Made by a program: the position numbers and the translations under genes. From Blattamonas nauphoetae (Eukaryota > Preaxostyla > Oxymonadida): a stretch of DNA of 64,000 bases. Positions within the stretch are counted from its first letter, which is position 1, and each line of letters begins with the position of its first letter. This document shows positions 13,147 to 24,841 of the stretch, piece by piece. Location: the NCBI GenBank assembly GCA_033064195.1, contig JARBJD010000032.1, positions 248,001 to 312,000 of the forward strand. Direction: 5' to 3'. The notes under the pieces were generated by a model, which made no database searches, was not told where the DNA came from, and worked only from the letters and a program-made list of their open reading frames with translations.

Positions 13147-16100
13147 CTACACACGGAGAGAGCCAACAGAGCATCCTCGAACAACCATCTCTCGTCGGTC
13201 TGCGTGCAATGGCTGTCCACGAGACACCAGCACTCCTCCATCAAACCCTCCCTTCGCCGAGAACGGCATGTTGCGGCACGTGCAATCAGACACAACTACT
13301 TTCCGAAGATCCGCTGTGTCTCTCCCATTTGATCCGATGATCACGAACCCACTTCCACCAACACAGGCTGTGGTTTTGGGTGAGGAGTCAGTGTTCGTCA
13401 GCACGCAGGAGAGGAACGACGAGAGCGACAGATCGATTGATGTGGGCGGAAGAAGGCGCGTTGAACTGCGTTGGGGTCTCATCTCAATCACAACACATCC
13501 TCCTCCCGCGATTGTCTGTGTTCCTTCTGCCTCGCTCAATGAAACAGTTGTCTCACATCTTTCGAATCGGCAGTTCTTCACTTGCGCACAACAACCGACC
13601 ACCATCACCCGAATCAAGCTTCCAAACGCTTGTCCGAGACATCCGGCGAACGATACGTCGACGACGCTGATTCCTTCTGTCGAGTCTCCAACCACAACAC
13701 CTCCGCCTTCAAACGAGCATTTCGAGATCTTCGAATTCGACAGTTCCACTTTCCCACTCCCTTTGCACAGAATCACACATCCCTTTCCACCAAAATTCAC
13801 GTTCTCCGCAGAAAGGCTTGACGAAGACAGGAGAGATGTGCTCAGCACTTCCACGAAGGACGCTGTCACTCGTTCGGATGACTCCAGTGAACAGTCTGTC
13901 AGAGACAGTTCGGTGTGGCTGGAAAGAGAGAAGACAGACGAGATGGATGTTGAGGTTGGGTGGAGTGTGAAGGTAATTGAGAAGATAAAGAGAAGATAAT
14001 GATGCACAGAGATCATTTGGGTCATTTCTGTCACAATTCCAGGAACTTTAGCTTCGTCCACTTTACACACGATGCGAGCTCGTGCAGAGTCATGCGAGAC
14101 AATCGCAATCTGACGAGAAGGCTGAGAACTCTCTCCGAGCACGATTGACTTGCCTATCCTCGTCTCCTCCATCACAGTCACCGTGTTCAATTGCTGACCG
14201 AGTTCGTCCAGAAGCTGTAAGCTCGTTGCGAGTGTCAAAAATGGAGATGATTCCGATCCGGTGCCGGTTATGTCGTCCCCATTCTTTCCAACATACACTT
14301 CCTGCTGCAGCAAGAACGGTAGAAGCGATTCAGGAGCGTTGTTCCCATCTTGTCCAAACAGATCGTCGGAGTTCGCGTCTGCGAACGATCCCATCCAAAG
14401 CGGCGGCAATACCAGCTGAATGAAACTCACTCCAACCAGAAACACATCGTTCCCGAAATGTCCAGCGGGAACTTTGTTCGAATCTGAAGATTGTCGTCCA
14501 AAGACGAGATTGAGGAACGAGTACTGCTGCGGCGATGAGATCGATCGAAGGTCAACATGAAGTGCTCCTCCATTCCCGCCAGCGACGCATTTCTTGAAAT
14601 CTGTCTGCGTGATGCGGAGAGTGGCTGTTCCTGACAAGACAATGTTCAGCGCTCCGCCGTCACCGCTCGATTCGCACGAGGTCATCTGAGACGCTGTGAT
14701 TTCGATCTTCTTTCCATTCCCAAACGATCCGGAGATGACTGATCCTGATCCACTTGTTGCTGTGATGGTTGTGAACCGAGAACTCGTGATCTGGATTGTG
14801 TCTGAAGAAGCGACCGAAGAATCCACGATCACTCCATTTCCCGATGAACGAGTCTGTCTCGAAAAATTCGTTGATTTGAGTGTGATCATCCCAGTTCCAC
14901 AGCACAGAAGCGGAGATGATGGGAATGTTAAATCGTCGATTCTGCATTCCTCCAGCAGGGTGGTCCCAGACTCAGTGACAACGAGGAAAGATGAATATTG
15001 CTGGGGATACGTTCCGGTGAAACGGAGATGGGTCAGAACGAGATCATGTTCCTCGACACAAATTTGAGCATATTCTCTCAAAGAAACCGATGATATGGAC
15101 GAATAACCCTCAATTCTGACATTGCTTTCGTCAAAGTCGACCTCATCGTAGAGATCGATCGTGTCGAGAATGTGGATGGTGATGTGTTTCTCGTCGATTG
15201 GCAGGAGAGCTGCCATTTCGATCGAGGCACAGGGCCAGTAGTCCAACCCGCATCCGTGCACATCTCGCCCGTCGTGAGAGACGATGATGGTGTCTGGGAA
15301 AAGCGGGCGGAGATACACAAACAGACTCACATTGTGAAAGCGATGACCAGTCGGTAAGGAGAGGTCTGTTCCCCACAATTTGTTGAGGCCTGAGTAGTCA
15401 TGAGACGATAGAGCGACATCCCAAGTGCTGTCGGAGAGAAGTGTCATAAAATCATATCCTTCCAGAAAGAGCCCGTCTCCCATCCCAGCTTCACTCCGGC
15501 ACGAAGAAAAGGAGGCGTCAACGGTCAGAGAAGATGGTTTGAACGACTCGCTGAGTGAAACAAACATCGCTCCTCCATTTGAAGAGGACGAACACGAACG
15601 GAAGTCTGTATTGTCGACAGAGAGAGATCCCGAAGTGTAGAGAGTCGCTGAGATGCAGCTTCCTTCCATCGCGCTCTTGATCGAACTGAAGACACAATAA
15701 TAAACATCAAGTGAGCCATCTGTCACGATGAAGAGCGATTGTGTCCGGAGTGTCGCTGATGGTGACGACGTGAGTTCGAAGCCATAGAGATACAATGTCA
15801 CCACTTGAACAGAAACATATCCAGCTTCAAAGAACACAATAGGCACACGCCGAGAATCGCCAGAGCACCAGTCCATCGTCTTCACGATGGGTGTGGCTTG
15901 TCCGATTTCTGCTTTCGTTTGGATTCTGATCGTCCCATTCTCCGGAACTGCCTCTCCAGCGCGAGTCAGTGTGGCGCACGGAAGAATCTGGAGGCCACAA
16001 AGCGGTTCGTCCAATCCTTTCACAGAATCGACATACATCTCCTTCCCGTCGTACGGATGGGCATACGTCAGAATGGACGTTCGAAAGACAGGTTCTGTGT

Positions 16101-18850
16101 TGGCGATATGGAAGGCGGCAGAGAGACGTTGTTCTCGTGCGAATGAGTACCCGCTCGTTGGTCGTGGTGTGAAGAGAGCGGTTCTCAACACCGTCAGCAG
16201 TGGTGAGAGTTCTTGAATGGGTAACCACATATGCAGATCAACTCCAAGATCCCCACAAGCATTCTCCATCCCATCACTCTTCGACCCAAACGTCATCTCC
16301 GACACAGAAAGTGTCGCAGCTTCTGTTTCCAGTGGGGCATAACATATTCCTCCACCAACTGTCTCCGCCGAACACTGTTTGATCACAAGCTGAGCGAGTG
16401 TTAGACTGATGGAGTCCACAACGTCCACGGCAGCTCCTCTGTTCGCTCGGCATTTCGTGAACGTGCAGTTTCGAACTTCCACATTTGGTGTCTGAGCGAT
16501 GACAACGCCTCCTGCGATGTTGCTCGCATTGGAATCAGAGAAAGAACAATTCTGAATCAGTGTGGATGTGGTGATGTTCCATGTATCGACTGATCCTCCG
16601 TTCATGCCAGCGAAATTCGACGAGAACGAAGAATCGGTGATGGTGATTGATGCTGAATTGTGCACTCTCAATCCACCGCCATACGTCGAACACGAGCAGC
16701 CCTGCACCACACAACCAGAGACATTGACAGAAACAGCATTAAACACGATGATCCCACCAGAGTCCTCTGAAGTTGAGTGGCAATCGATGAAAGTCAATCT
16801 GGTGAGTGTGACTGCAGCTGGTGACTCAGCGAGGCATGCGATGAGGGCAGCGCCTCCTTCCCGTTCCGACACACACCCCTCAAACCGACAATCCTCGAGA
16901 GTGAAATTCTTTGTGAGTGCCATCAGCCTTGCACCTCCGTTGTGCCCTCCTGTCATTTTGGTGAAGTTGGTGGTTTTGATGGTGATGTTGTCGCCATGTG
17001 TCAGAGCAATGCCAGATCCTCCCTGAACAATTCCAGAGCAGTTTTCGAAGCGGGTTGACTTGATGGACGTTGTTGTGACATTCCATAGTCTGATGTTGCC
17101 AACATAGTCGCTGACACAATCCTCCACAACACATCCTTCCACGTCAACTGAGAAGCATTCAACCGCAAAAAAGCAGCTCCTGAACTTCCGCCTCTGCATT
17201 TCTGAAAGATGGCGTCCTTCACTGTGATTTGAACTACCTGATCGCGGGTGTATTCGGGGACGTGAAAACCGCCGCCGAAGTTGCCAGCCGAGCACGAGTC
17301 AAAAGTGCAGTTGTCGACGGAGATTGTGAAGTCTTGTGGGATGTTCGAACTTTTGCTGATGGCAACCTGTATCCCACCTCCATCATGGCCGCTTGTGCAG
17401 GTGTGAAAGATGGAGTGAGCAACCGACACCGACGAGATCCCAGTTGATGAATCGAGTCCTCCTCCATCCACATCAGCATGGCAGTTCTCAAAACGAGTGC
17501 TCGTGACAGAGAACGAAGTATCTTCCACAACTCGAAGCCCTCCACCATACTCACCTGTCGAGCAGTCAGAAAAGCGATTGTTCGAAACCTGAAGAATCTC
17601 TGTCACCCTGCGAATGTAGATCCCTCCAGAATGTTTTTCTGTGGAACACGACGTGATGTTGCATCTGTCGATGGTGAGTGAATAACTGTAGAGGACTCGA
17701 AGGGCACCTGCATACGACTCAGACCCTGTCACAGCACTGCGTTCGAAGAGAGTGTCTTGGATGAGGAAGGAGGACGAGGGGGAAGATGTGCCGATGATGG
17801 AAACACAACCACATGCAAGAAGGGGGCCGGATGAAGTGAAATCGATGAATTTGCATGCAGATATGATGAAAGGACAGTCGATTGGTTCTGCGTGGATCCC
17901 AATCGAATGGTATTCCTGTGTGGATGTGCTGGCAAAGTCGCGGAAAGTGCATCTCACAAAAGCAACAGATGCCGTGGAAACTGATGGAAAGGGACGAAGT
18001 GTGGAGAATGTTCGGTCAACAAAATGATTCTTCGATTCATCGTCGACTGTCGGGATTTCTGGAGGCTTGAAGTGCAGGATACATAGCTTGTGTTTTGAAT
18101 CAGCAGATTTCCTTTTGAATTCATGTCGCTCGTGGCTGACCCCGACAAGTGGTTCGACACACACTTCAAAGATGACGATAGGAGAGTCTGCGTGAGGCAA
18201 TCGGGTGGTTGGGTTCTGATTGCACGGGAAGTGATGTTGAACAGTGAGACAGACAGGATTTGGCTGGTGATTGGATTTTGGGAGGTTGATGCAGCGTTTG
18301 CATCTGAAGAAAATGCGAGACCATTTCTGCTGGAGAGAAATGATGACTTATAAGTATGTCCGGAAATAATTATTGAAGTGGAAACGAATGGGGATAAGAG
18401 AGTGACAAATGAAGGCACAACTGAATTTCGATTTGACAAGGATGTTTCCAAGATAACAACAGAAGTAGTGGAATAAGGTAAATTATTTGATGGGGAGAGG
18501 ATACAAAAGGGAGAGAGTGTATATGCTGGGACAATGTTGCATTTTTGCACGTGTAAAGTCGAAGAATCAAGAGAAGCAGCACAGAACGTTGTCGAATCGT
18601 CATCAAGTTCAAGATGGATGTTCCGGAAGACAATTGATGAATTGCAAATCTGAAAAACAACATTCCCAACTTGGGGGATCGATGATTTGCCGTTGTGTCT
18701 TTCACATTCCTGATTTAGGACTGGGCGGAGTGTGGTGTGATTGTGACCATGAAGAACGACTTCAATATTGTCTATCAGAACGTCGTGATCCGTGTATACA
18801 CCAGCAGGCAAGATAAATGAAAGAAGTGATATTATGATGAGGGAACACAT
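13147..18850 (-). CDS. Parallel beta-helix surface protein, frame broken twice
   Basis: One gene spread over three frames, about 1900 residues. It starts with ATG and a signal peptide (MCSLIIISLLSFILPAG). It then carries dozens of beta-helix rungs of the type F..C....GGA/GGG....V.V.GC, as in PbH1/Pmp-like surface proteins that are very numerous in oxymonads. Three spaced modules open new helix blocks: DSVKGLDEPLCG (about 16.0 kb), VSHDGRDVHGCG (about 15.25 kb) and VGKNGDDITGTG (about 14.35 kb). The frame changes by minus one base near 18060-18080 and again in an A6 run at 17167-17172. An added T on the coding strand at the second break restores a perfect rung, so this is a lost base rather than an intron. 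No transmembrane helix is seen at the C-terminus. It is either a pseudogene or a normal gene with assembly errors. It is probably secreted or surface-bound; its ligand is unknown. Confidence 0.75.
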
Positions 18851-19080
18851 TCAAAAGAATGTCAGCAATGGAGGTATGGTTGATGGGATGAAAAAAGGAA
18901 GATCATTCCCACAAGAGCTGAAATGAGGATATGAAACAGTGAAATCGTTTTTGAGACTGCTAATCATGTCGTCTCTCTCACTGACCTTCGCTTGTATTGC
19001 TCAGTAGATCATCCCATGGAATGGTGTCGCGAAATGAAGAGATTGAAAGCATAAAACTCCTTGAAAACAAGAATTATGTG

Positions 19081-20796
19081 TCACATTCCTTGACGAGCCA
19101 ATCGTGCAAGTCTGGCTCTCTCCACATCACTCATCTCTCTCTCCGGAAGCTGGGTGGTATTCGGCACAAGAGAAGGGTCCACTGAGGCCTCAGCTGGCTG
19201 GACTTGGATCGTTGTTGGAGATGAAGTCGCCCCTGTCTGTGTCGATGGTGGAGCAGGCTGGCTGTCAGCAGTGTATCCAGCTTCCACTACTGAATTCTGT
19301 CCAGTCGCTGTTCCATTGTTTCGTTCTCTCCGATTTCTTTCGGCGTGTCGGTCCCTCGTCTGCTCGCCCTGACTCCGATAGACAGCATCGATCATCGCCA
19401 ACTGCAGAGCGATCATTGCTGCCTCGTCGTCCTCCTCGCTTCCTCCCCACAACCCGTCTCCACCGACGCTGAGCGGCTCCCTCCGAGCAGATTGGAGGAG
19501 TGGCGTTGTCTGTGAAATGTCCTGCGGCGACTCGGATTCTTGTTCCGCTGCAGCCGCCCTTTGCGCTGCCCGTCTCGCTTCTCTCCTCGCCTCCAAGCGT
19601 TGTCTGCGCTGTTCAGGTGTTTCGTCGACATCCACTGGCTGATCAGCAGGTTCTTCCGGTTCGGCTTCTGCTTCTGCCTCTGCAATCAGATCCTCGACAC
19701 GCGCCATCTGGGCAGTGAAATCTGTTGGTTGCCTCGGGCAGCAACAAAATATTTTTCGGATTCCTCGATAAGTAAGGTAAGGGAGCCAGATCAGAAAGGG
19801 GACAACAATAAGAGTTGGAAAGATGCACAGAATAATGGCAAGAAACCAATCCAGGAAATTAAGAGTGGCAGCAAGGCGTAACATTGGCCCGCCCGGCTGG
19901 GTGAGGCTTGCGGAGGTGAGGGTGGTGAGGGATGGTTGTATGTTTGTATGAAGGGATATGTCGGAGATGGGATAGCTTATGGAATGATCTTGAGGCAACG
20001 GGGGATTTTTTGAACCGAAAATGGAAGAAAAGAAGGGAAGGGAGGGAAGACGAGAGGGAGGGGATGGGATCGAATCGAATAACTCGTTTTCGGTGAGTAC
20101 AGCTTGTGTATTGAGGGTCTTGGAGAAGTAGCAGACAGATGTTTCCGCGTTGGAGTACGAATAGTCAGTTTGATTACGGGCTTGAGCTCGAGAACGGAGT
20201 TTCCCTCGACGAATCGAAATGCCGGTCTCTTCCGGGAAACTGGGGGAATTTGAGTTTTGTGCCGGCCAATGGGTACCCTTCCGACTTTCTGGAGTACATT
20301 CTCCGGATCTAACAGAATAGCGGGGAGGACATGGAGAATCAGAAAGAGAAAAAGGGGATGTGTTTTGAAAGGTCATTTGAATAATGAGTGAATCAAAAAA
20401 TGAAGAAAAGGAAAAATTCCACTCTCCAAAAGTGGAAATCATCCGATCAGATGATGATAATTCAGGATTGAACAGGCATACGTGAGTTCGAGGATGGAGG
20501 TTTGTTGAAACTGTGGTTCCTCACCTGCTGGCTGTGGAATGAGCATCAAAACCTCAAATCGATGAATGCAAAGCCCATTATATGACTCTAAAGAATTTAG
20601 GTGAACATGGAGCGAGTTATGTGACGACGATGATGGCGAGAGATACAATTGAAAAAAAGATGACAAAAACCTGAAACAGATGATGGGGATCGAATCTGGG
20701 AGTAAGAGAGGAGTGTACAGTTCGAAGGAACGTAAGATTTTCTATCGGAGAATCTTGATCAAAATGCGGAGGATGCAAACTTGACTTGACTTCCAT
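19081..20796 (-). CDS. Membrane protein with charged cytoplasmic tail, 5' model unsure
   Basis: The main frame is 19081-20442 (453 residues, ATG). Residues about 200-245 are strongly hydrophobic (LDWFLAIILCIFPTLIVVPF) and are followed by basic, Cys-rich RKIFCCCPR. That suggests one long or two close membrane spans with a palmitoylable edge. The C-terminal part is Ala/Glu/Arg-rich coiled coil with an AAMIALQLAMI helix that resembles a ubiquitin-interacting motif. Coding-looking sequence continues upstream in two other frames (FEVLMLIPQPAG near 20.55 kb; an ATG at 20796 starting MEVKSSLHPPHF). I found no clean GT-AG pair that joins them. The links may be small frame errors, one of them in a T7 run near 20655. 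I do not recognise the family. Confidence 0.5.
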
Positions 20797-21060
20797 AATT
20801 TCCCGAATAGAAGATATCAACAATGTAACTTAAGAATATTGCCGTAACTGCAGAGGTAAGAGTTATGAAAACAATAAATCAACACACAAAGGCCGAAGAA
20901 AGAAAAACTGAGACAAGCGTTTGTAGTTTTGACTCTTTGGGTTGGTGGTGTACAAGAACATATCATGCGCATGACTTCATGATACATCCGGCAGCATTCC
21001 ATGGAATAGTTGAGATGAACGAAGAAGTGACGATCTACCCATCAAGATTCTGTTCTGTCA

Positions 21061-23022
21061 ATGTTCCGTTCAACGCCCTATATCGACCGGGTAGATACAT
21101 CCATTCAAGATATTATTGGATTATCCTCTCATTCCGGTCTGCTTGTTCTCCAAAACACTGGGCCAACTTCGTTCGTCATCGGCGATCCTGAAGGAAAGAA
21201 ATTCAAAGTTCTTCTTGGTGACATCAATTCTTGCACGTGTCAGAAGCGAATTCCAATGTATTGCATTCATCTTGCGTTTGTGATCACTCGAGTTTTCCGT
21301 GTACCGGAAGAAAATCCTCTCGCATGGCAAAAAGGGTTCATTGACACCGAAATAAAGCAACTTGTGAGTCACGCCTTTGACCGTCGCCAACGTCAACAAA
21401 TCTCTAAACGTTCAGCTTCAGCTGATCGAACAGGACGCGAAGTTGTGGAGCAGAGGGAGATTGACGAGGACTCGATCTGTGCCATCTGTCAGGAAAAGAT
21501 GACGGCGAAACAACCACTATCATTTTGTAAGTTTGGATGTGGAAATAGCGTCCACACTCGATGCTTGAAGATTTGGGTCCAGCACAACAAATCAGTTGGC
21601 AACAAAATCTTATGTCCGTTCTGCCGTGTGGAATGGGGACCTATTGAAACATCAGTTCAACCACGAGCCACCTGCCTATTTGTTCACCTCCGTGCTCGCT
21701 GTAGCTGTTGTGGAGCATCACCAATCATCGGGCCCAGATTGCGCTGCATGATCTGTCCCGACTTTAATTTGTGCGTAAACTGCTATAAAAATGGAGTTCA
21801 CCCAAATCATTCGTTTCAATCATATGACACAAACACCTCCCATCCACGAATCTTGGAAGCAACCCCACAACGTTCAGAAATCTCACATGACATTCTCGCC
21901 CTCCAACAACGGGAAATCACGAACCTTGATCATTCTCTTCTTCTCGCCCTCGACTCCCAAAACCATCATAAACGCAAATTCGCCCTTGTTGGGAAACTCC
22001 TCTCGATTGGTCTCCCGATGCAGGACGGCGATGAAACAACCTGCTCCCATTGCGAACAAACCATTTCCGAAACCCAAAAAATGCGGAGAGGCACCTGTGG
22101 GCACTGTTTTCACGTTGAGTGTCTCCAGCCGTTCCTTTCAGCTTCGGATGAATGTCCAGCATGCACAGACTGTCTACTCGATTATGGCGAGCTGGTGGAG
22201 ATGGAAGACGTGGTGAAAGAGAAAATCGACAAATCAAACGAAATGAAGCGGAATCGGCAGAGACCGAAGGTGAACACGAGTGGTGTGCGAGGGAGGGAGG
22301 AGAGTCTGTCCCAGCCGAGGGCGATGGGAGGGAGGAAGGGCGGACGATTGATCAAAGGGACAGAAGCTGAGCGCAAGCGAGTCGATTTTGAACTTCCCAG
22401 TCTCAATGTGATTGGACTGGAACGAAGAGATGCCCCAGACTCGCCAGCCGTTGTCAAAACACCAAATTCGACCATCGCCACCCCGAGGTGGAAGAGGCGA
22501 GGCGTCAGTGTGGATGTGTTGGATGTACACCCAAAAGAGATCGAACCGCTGTTTGAGTTTTCGGGGATGGGAAGAAACGAGAGGCCGATGGGAGGGCAGA
22601 AGAGGACAGGGCGACTTGTGAAGGGGATGGTGACACCGTTTGTTGGACGGAACGCTGGGAACGATGGTTTGGGAAGAGAGCATCGATCGGAAGCGTCCGA
22701 CCAACGAAGGGAACGGGAGACGAATCTTGCTCAGAAACGGGTCGAAAGAGAGGAACGAAAACAGAAGGATCGAGAACAACAGAAGCAGCTCGAAACAAAT
22801 TGGTCAAAGTTGACATTGGAAGGAGTTGGAATCACAGAACCTCCAAACACATCTCCGCAGCGACTACCCACAATCAGAACCCCTTCTCGACAGAAAGCAC
22901 CTACGAACAGTGTTCCTCCTCTTCGTGTTGGGTCGAAGGCGTCGTTGGCCGTGGATGGACGAAAAGGGGGGAATTTACGGTCTCGATCGAATACGCCCAA
23001 CAGATCGGATTCGCCAGGATGA
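21061..23022 (+). CDS. ZSWIM2: ZSWIM2-like E3 ubiquitin ligase (SWIM-RING-ZZ-RING)
   Basis: A 653-residue single-exon gene starting at ATG. Four zinc modules lie in the ZSWIM2 order. SWIM has C58, C60, C68, H70 (CTCQKRIPMYCIH). RING1 is about 140-188 (CAICQ, FCKFGCGNSVHTRC, CPFC). ZZ is about 214-252 (CSCCG, CMIC, CVNC, HPNHSF). RING2 is about 328-368 (CSHC, TCGHCFHVEC, CPAC). The FC.FGCGNS.H..C stretch is a hallmark of vertebrate ZSWIM2/MEX, a testis-enriched ligase that acts with UbcH5-type E2s. The last 280 residues are basic, low-complexity and repetitive (R/KGGRLIKG twice). It is divergent from the membrane-protein gene, with about 265 bp between starts. Substrates here are unknown. Confidence 0.9.
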   Translation: MFRSTPYIDRVDTSIQDIIGLSSHSGLLVLQNTGPTSFVIGDPEGKKFKVLLGDINSCTCQKRIPMYCIHLAFVITRVFRVPEENPLAWQKGFIDTEIKQLVSHAFDRRQRQQISKRSASADRTGREVVEQREIDEDSICAICQEKMTAKQPLSFCKFGCGNSVHTRCLKIWVQHNKSVGNKILCPFCRVEWGPIETSVQPRATCLFVHLRARCSCCGASPIIGPRLRCMICPDFNLCVNCYKNGVHPNHSFQSYDTNTSHPRILEATPQRSEISHDILALQQREITNLDHSLLLALDSQNHHKRKFALVGKLLSIGLPMQDGDETTCSHCEQTISETQKMRRGTCGHCFHVECLQPFLSASDECPACTDCLLDYGELVEMEDVVKEKIDKSNEMKRNRQRPKVNTSGVRGREESLSQPRAMGGRKGGRLIKGTEAERKRVDFELPSLNVIGLERRDAPDSPAVVKTPNSTIATPRWKRRGVSVDVLDVHPKEIEPLFEFSGMGRNERPMGGQKRTGRLVKGMVTPFVGRNAGNDGLGREHRSEASDQRRERETNLAQKRVEREERKQKDREQQKQLETNWSKLTLEGVGITEPPNTSPQRLPTIRTPSRQKAPTNSVPPLRVGSKASLAVDGRKGGNLRSRSNTPNRSDSPG

Positions 23023-23229
23023 GAAACACTGCCAATAAGGAAGGAAAGAGGGTTGACAGAAATGAATTCTTGACATGACGATGTGGATAGAGCTCTCTCT
23101 TTACGAGGCAACGAATATGTTTATTCTCGACTTTCTAGGATTCGTTGAAGCAATCTCATTGTGGAGGACTCGTACGTTGGATGAATTTTTCATCAGTGTT
23201 GAATAGATCGAATAATGCATTTTTTTCGG

Positions 23230-23711
23230 GGCAAGGGTGGACTTTCTGGGCCAAAAAACTCTAAGTAGTGGCAAAAAAGTAGTGCTCGGCGGGAGTCGAA
23301 CCCCGAGCACAACAGTCGACAGAGGGGTTGGCTACCGCTAGGCCAAACGCGCCGCACGTTCACTTCCAAAAAATTGGTGTCTTGAAGGGAGAACTGCAGT
23401 AGATTGTCACTTCACGATACATCATGAACAATCGCTATGTTTTGAAAAATTGTAAGAAAATACGAGACATAAAGTTGAAATGAATCAAGAAAGCGTAAAG
23501 ATGAAGTGATATAGTTCGCCGATCGACCTCATCAAACACGATCGAATGATCGTGACATTCTCTGAGACGATCTCGACAGTATTCTCAACATTTTGAAAAG
23601 AAAACGTGTTCACATCCATATTGGACAATTTATTATGAGAGAATAGCCTCGATGAACTACAATGTCACAACACACCTCGATCACCTTTGGCCCAGAAAGT
23701 CCACTCGTGCC
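23230..23711. repeat. Inverted-repeat element enclosing a tRNA-like unit
   Basis: A perfect 19-bp inverted repeat: GTGGACTTTCTGGGCCAAA at 23237-23255 and its reverse complement at 23686-23704. A few further matching bases lie outside each arm (GGCA against TGCC). The arms are about 430 bp apart and enclose the tRNA-like unit near the left arm. No target-site duplication was found by eye and no protein is encoded. It could be a MITE or tRNA-derived element, or two copies of a regulatory motif. The right arm lies about 110 bp before the KDEL receptor start. Confidence 0.6.
23281..23357 (-). tRNA. tRNA-like Pol III unit, degenerate tRNA or tRNA-derived repeat
   Basis: On the minus strand there is an A-box (TGGCCTAGCGG) and, 30 bases later, a perfect B-box (GGTTCGACTCC). 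A T6 Pol III terminator follows just after the 3' end (23274-23279 on the plus strand as AAAAAA). These strongly suggest Pol III transcription. The cloverleaf is not canonical: TGGC/GCCA can make a D-stem, but no 5-bp anticodon stem forms. The best-looking loop (CTGTCGA, GTC) is unpaired at its base. The T-loop is instead flanked by a perfect 8-bp stem (GTGCTCGG/CCGAGCAC, 23282-23289 with 23303-23310). No identity or anticodon is assigned. Confidence 0.5.
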
Positions 23712-23815
23712 TTTTTCGGCTTGTCCATGTCGCTACAGAAGGTGATTCATTTTTCTCTCTCATTCTGTGAATGTCAACCTTCAAAGTGGTCAGATCGATC
23801 ATCCAGTCGGAAACA

Positions 23816-24736
23816 ATGGCTCACTGGAATATTTTTCGATATGCAGCTGATTTCTCTCACGCAATTTCACTGATTCTCCTCCTTTATAAACTCCAGAAGC
23901 ATCGATCTGTCGAAGGTTGACATTTTACTTCAACAACTCACTCAATCTCTATATCCTTTGAAATATGCTTTTATTCGCTAGGAATCTCACTAAAGACTCA
24001 ACTTCTTTACCTGATTGTCTTTTGTTTCCGTTATGTTGGTGTGTTTCAATAAATGAACTGCTTTTATCAACATCATCAATTTCTCTCTTATTTTTAGAAT
24101 GTAGCACTTTATTTTCATTTTTTTCTGTCTTCATTGATCTATTTTGTGATTTTTCGTTTTGGTCCATCCCTGTAGATATCTTTTGGAACTACAAATTGAT
24201 GTACAACAACATCTTCAAAATCTTCTATGTCTCGATCACGGCATACCTCTGCTATCTCATTGGAATCAAGTTTAAGTGTTTGTAATGAATTCACCATTTC
24301 TCCAATCTCTTTAGCAACATATCAGAAAGACCAAGATCGATTCAAACTCTGGTGGGCAATTGTTCCATCCGTAATCCTCGGAATCCTCTTCAATTCCAAC
24401 CACAAAAAGCCATTTGAATACATCTACGCATTCACACTCTACTTAGAGTCCGTTGCAATTCTTCCTCAGCTCATCATGTTGATCGAACAAGAAGAAATCG
24501 AGAACCTCACAGGCGAATACATCTTCTTCCTCGGACTCTACCGTGCTCTCTACATCCTCAACTGGATCTACAGATTCTTCACGGAAAAGCATTATCGTGC
24601 GTGGGTGACTTGGATTTGTGGAATTGTCCAAACTGCCCTCTACTCTGATTATATCTACCAATTCTTCAAGGCGAAAACAAAGGGAAGGAAACTCTCGCTT
24701 CAAGTTGATATGGGAGAGGATGGATCATCATCATAA
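23816..24736 (+). CDS. ERD2: ER lumen protein-retaining (KDEL) receptor
   Basis: Four exons: 23816-23915, 23982-24038, 24176-24277 and 24315-24736, giving 226 residues. Introns are 66, 137 and 37 bp. Each splice restores the family sequence: MAHWNIFRYAADFSHAISLI at the N-terminus, ISLKTQLLYLIVFCFRYVDI, DIFWNYK, then KSTYQKDQDRF and FTLYLESVAILPQL. It ends GRKLSLQVDMG. These are the most conserved stretches of KDEL receptors, which are seven-helix proteins that return KDEL/HDEL-tagged chaperones from Golgi to ER. Length is close to the usual 210-220. Identification is very secure; exon edges follow GT-AG and keep the frame. Confidence 0.97.
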
Positions 24737-24841
24737 ACGTATCCCATTGTGCAACGCACCACATGCCCCGCACATCTTGATTTGAATCAATCGCCTTCCT
24801 TAAGCCAATTAATTGTCGATAAAAACTCCGTCTCAACCATT

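Noticed and set aside
13268-13999. Plus-strand frame of 243 codons opposite the beta-helix gene
   Set aside because: The opposite strand carries clear beta-helix rungs; the plus frame is rich in Thr/Pro/Arg as expected of an antisense shadow.
17130-17180. A 38-bp intron as the cause of the second beta-helix frame break
   Set aside because: It would delete the core of a rung; one restored base instead rebuilds a rung that matches its neighbours.
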